A stretch of DNA of 64,000 nt from Gracilariopsis chorda (Eukaryota > Rhodophyta > Florideophyceae > Gracilariales > Gracilariaceae): positions 113,260 to 177,259 of the forward strand of contig NBIV01000168.1 of assembly GCA_003194525.1 (NCBI GenBank), in the 5' to 3' direction. The translations under genes were made by a program, and so were the position numbers. Below, in pieces: positions 62,180 to 64,000 of this stretch (the stretch's first letter is position 1; every line of letters begins with the position of its first letter). The notes beneath the pieces are model-generated. The model had not been told where the DNA came from. It searched no databases and worked only from the letters and a program-made list of their open reading frames with translations.

Positions 62180-63885
62180 CGCCACTGCTAGAACGTGCAC
62201 AAAAGTCGCCTACCGAGAAAGCTCAGGTGCTGCTAGGGACGGCGTGTCGGGATAGGCGATGGAACATATCAACCCAAGAACGGCTACTGCTTTCAACTAA
62301 ACATGTAAACGGTAATCTACCAAGCAATCCAACTGTTTTGACTGTTCATCAAAGCTCACAACTACAATCGACGTTATCCATGTTCAGGGTGGTAATCTCA
62401 GGAGCAGCGTCGAGCTTTCATCGTAGTGCAGACAAGCCCGAAAATGGCCAAGACAGTACTATGATGCCTGAGCTGCCAACAATTATCAGCCAGTTCGATG
62501 GAGATGCTGCAAAGAAGCGGTGTTGTACATACCGTGCTGTTCCTTTCTCAGAAATCAATGTTCTATGCATAGTATACAGCTCAGAGTTGTATCCAGTCTC
62601 TTTTGGTGATTGTGGCGCGTGTTTCCGTTTCGTTTAATTTAACAATCCCAATGCACAAAGGTAGAGAAGGCGGAAAAGTGGCAACCTTTTTTTAGACAGA
62701 GCCAAGAAATTCATCATCTTCTTGGCAAGAATAATTGTTCACAAGAAAGCTACCTTTGGTACCTCCCAAGTTGTCATTAAAACGCTGTGGTCCTGTTACG
62801 CAAACGTTATTTGCATTCTATCACTGTGAGCGAGAAAGCCTCACACAAATCACGGTCAAAGTTTTAGATACAGAGTATATCACTTTCAGCGTTAGGATTG
62901 GGGAATCTGCCATGCAGTCTAGACAACGTGGGCCGCGTTTCTTTTACTAGTTAATCTTAACCACTGAACTCATAATTGTTGAGAGTGATAGGGAGAGAGC
63001 AGTAAAGTGAGAGTAAACTCATTATTCCGTAAAACAATCCAAATAGTTGCTCTAGGGTGCAGCAATCTACAAACTTACTTCGAAAAAAGAGAAGCAAATA
63101 ACAAGGCGTTTCCTGTTGATCAGTGGCACGTTTGCGGTCGCTTCGCGCTTCATGGAAGGGCAATGCACACGATTGGGCACCAAGGAAAGTCCCGCGCTGA
63201 TCGCGAATGCCCCAGACCTCCAGTGGAGAGTCTGGAATTCTTTACTATGTATGGTTTTTGTCCTTGCCACCTACGACTCGTGGTGGAAGGTAGTCCAAAA
63301 TGTACTCTGACTGTTTAGATCCCAATAAGCTTAAAAATTGCTGGCTGGCAGTGCTCCTCCTTCGGGACGCCACTGTTGGTCAGGATCACCTTGCTGCTAA
63401 CGTGGTATCAACATTTCCCAAAACAAATTACTGGGAGTCTCCTGAAAATGCAAAAGCGCAGATTTAGCAGGCAGAATGTATGAGTTTATTAGATGCATTT
63501 CCGAGCAAATCAGGCGTTTTGATGTTCCTTCCTTAAGCCTTGTTTATCGCTGAGAGAGAAAAGTGGAACAAACCCCTCGAAAACGAGATAACGAGAAACA
63601 GATCTGCGTTTTGTGTTTTCGGAAGACGGCCCACTATACTCAAAGCCATACAAAATGATATGAACATAAAGAACGGCACATCTACACACAAACTCGAAAT
63701 TTTCTAGAAGTACCGAGCGCGCTAATGTTCGCATATCGCTAAACCTTACAAACAATACAGAAGTTCAGTGTCTAATGTTAAAGAAACTCCACATCGCGAA
63801 CAAGCACAGACATTCACAGAAATCACAGTCTTACAACATCTATCAGTTTCTAAAGCGCCTCAGGGGGGAAAACAAAGCTTGGCTG
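62180..63885. other. Duplicated intergenic DNA
   Basis: Counterpart of 57670-58918 with an extra 450 bp or so. Only short frames; no gene recognised. 63642-63885 is near-identical to the 3' flank of RRM-like copy 2. Confidence 0.52.
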
Positions 63886-64000
63886 TTACGCCGCTTTGAT
63901 GGTAATGCCGAGGGAAGCAAACCAGTCGGCGCTCCTCAGAGCGGTGGACGCCTGTTCAGGGCTACAGAGCGTCACCTCGGCCGATCTCGAGTCCTCCGGG
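63886..64000 (-). CDS. RRM-like small gene, copy 3, 3' end only
   Basis: The last 37 codons (SAEVTLCSPEQASTALRSADW, then FASLGITIKAA and a stop), identical to copy 2. The rest lies beyond the window, so whether it carries the same frameshift is unknown. Confidence 0.68.
   Translation of the reverse strand, partial: PEDSRSAEVTLCSPEQASTALRSADWFASLGITIKAA

Noticed and set aside
1..64000. CRISPR arrays, operons, bacterial promoters
   Set aside because: The window is eukaryotic nuclear DNA; no regularly spaced repeats of CRISPR type were seen.

Overview
The window reads as nuclear DNA of a red alga, most likely a florideophyte such as Chondrus (inference from gene content; no marker is species-diagnostic). 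The evidence is: single-exon nuclear genes, with one short GTAAGT...CAG intron; an organellar family-A DNA polymerase of the plant/protist POP type; mitochondrial proteins with presequences beside a plastid-style HEAT-repeat protein; and intergenic space filled with degenerate LTR and tyrosine-recombinase retroelements.

Layout. 1-886 (-): 5' part of a POP gene with intact 3'-5' exonuclease motifs, cut by the window edge. 3.9-20.7 kb: an old, broken DIRS-like retrotransposon on the minus strand (gag-like, RT, RNase H, tyrosine recombinase). It is split twice, by a solo LTR (4143-4985) and by a complete Ty3/gypsy chromovirus (6192-17742, near-identical LTRs, GCATG target-site duplication). The gypsy element carries gag, protease-RT-RNase H, a damaged integrase with chromodomain, and an unusual antisense ORF between pol and the 3' LTR. 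22.8-30.0 kb: a decayed Ty1/copia element (133-bp LTRs, ACTCC duplication) with two more solo LTRs of the gypsy-related family inside it.

32-49 kb is the single-copy gene island: a POP-like protein that has lost its exonuclease and polymerase catalytic residues (32128-34248, -); ribosomal protein eL8 (-) head-to-head with COQ7 (+); a plastid-targeted HEAT/PBS-lyase-like protein (-) convergent with COQ7; a free-standing C-terminal half of the complex I 75-kDa subunit (-); and glutaminase with a TerB-like tail (-). At 49.6-51.8 kb lies a large proline/histidine-rich protein of unknown function (+).

52-64 kb is a locally duplicated accessory region: three copies of an RRM-like small gene (one intact, one frameshifted, one running off the edge), two copies of a C2H2 zinc-finger remnant, and a secreted cysteine-rich protein. 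Several genes here have a clear TATA box about 100-120 bp upstream of the start.

The most notable candidate for something undescribed is the catalytically dead POP paralogue, in the same window as a POP gene that keeps its exonuclease residues. Next are the split NDUFS1 gene and the antisense accessory ORF of the gypsy element.
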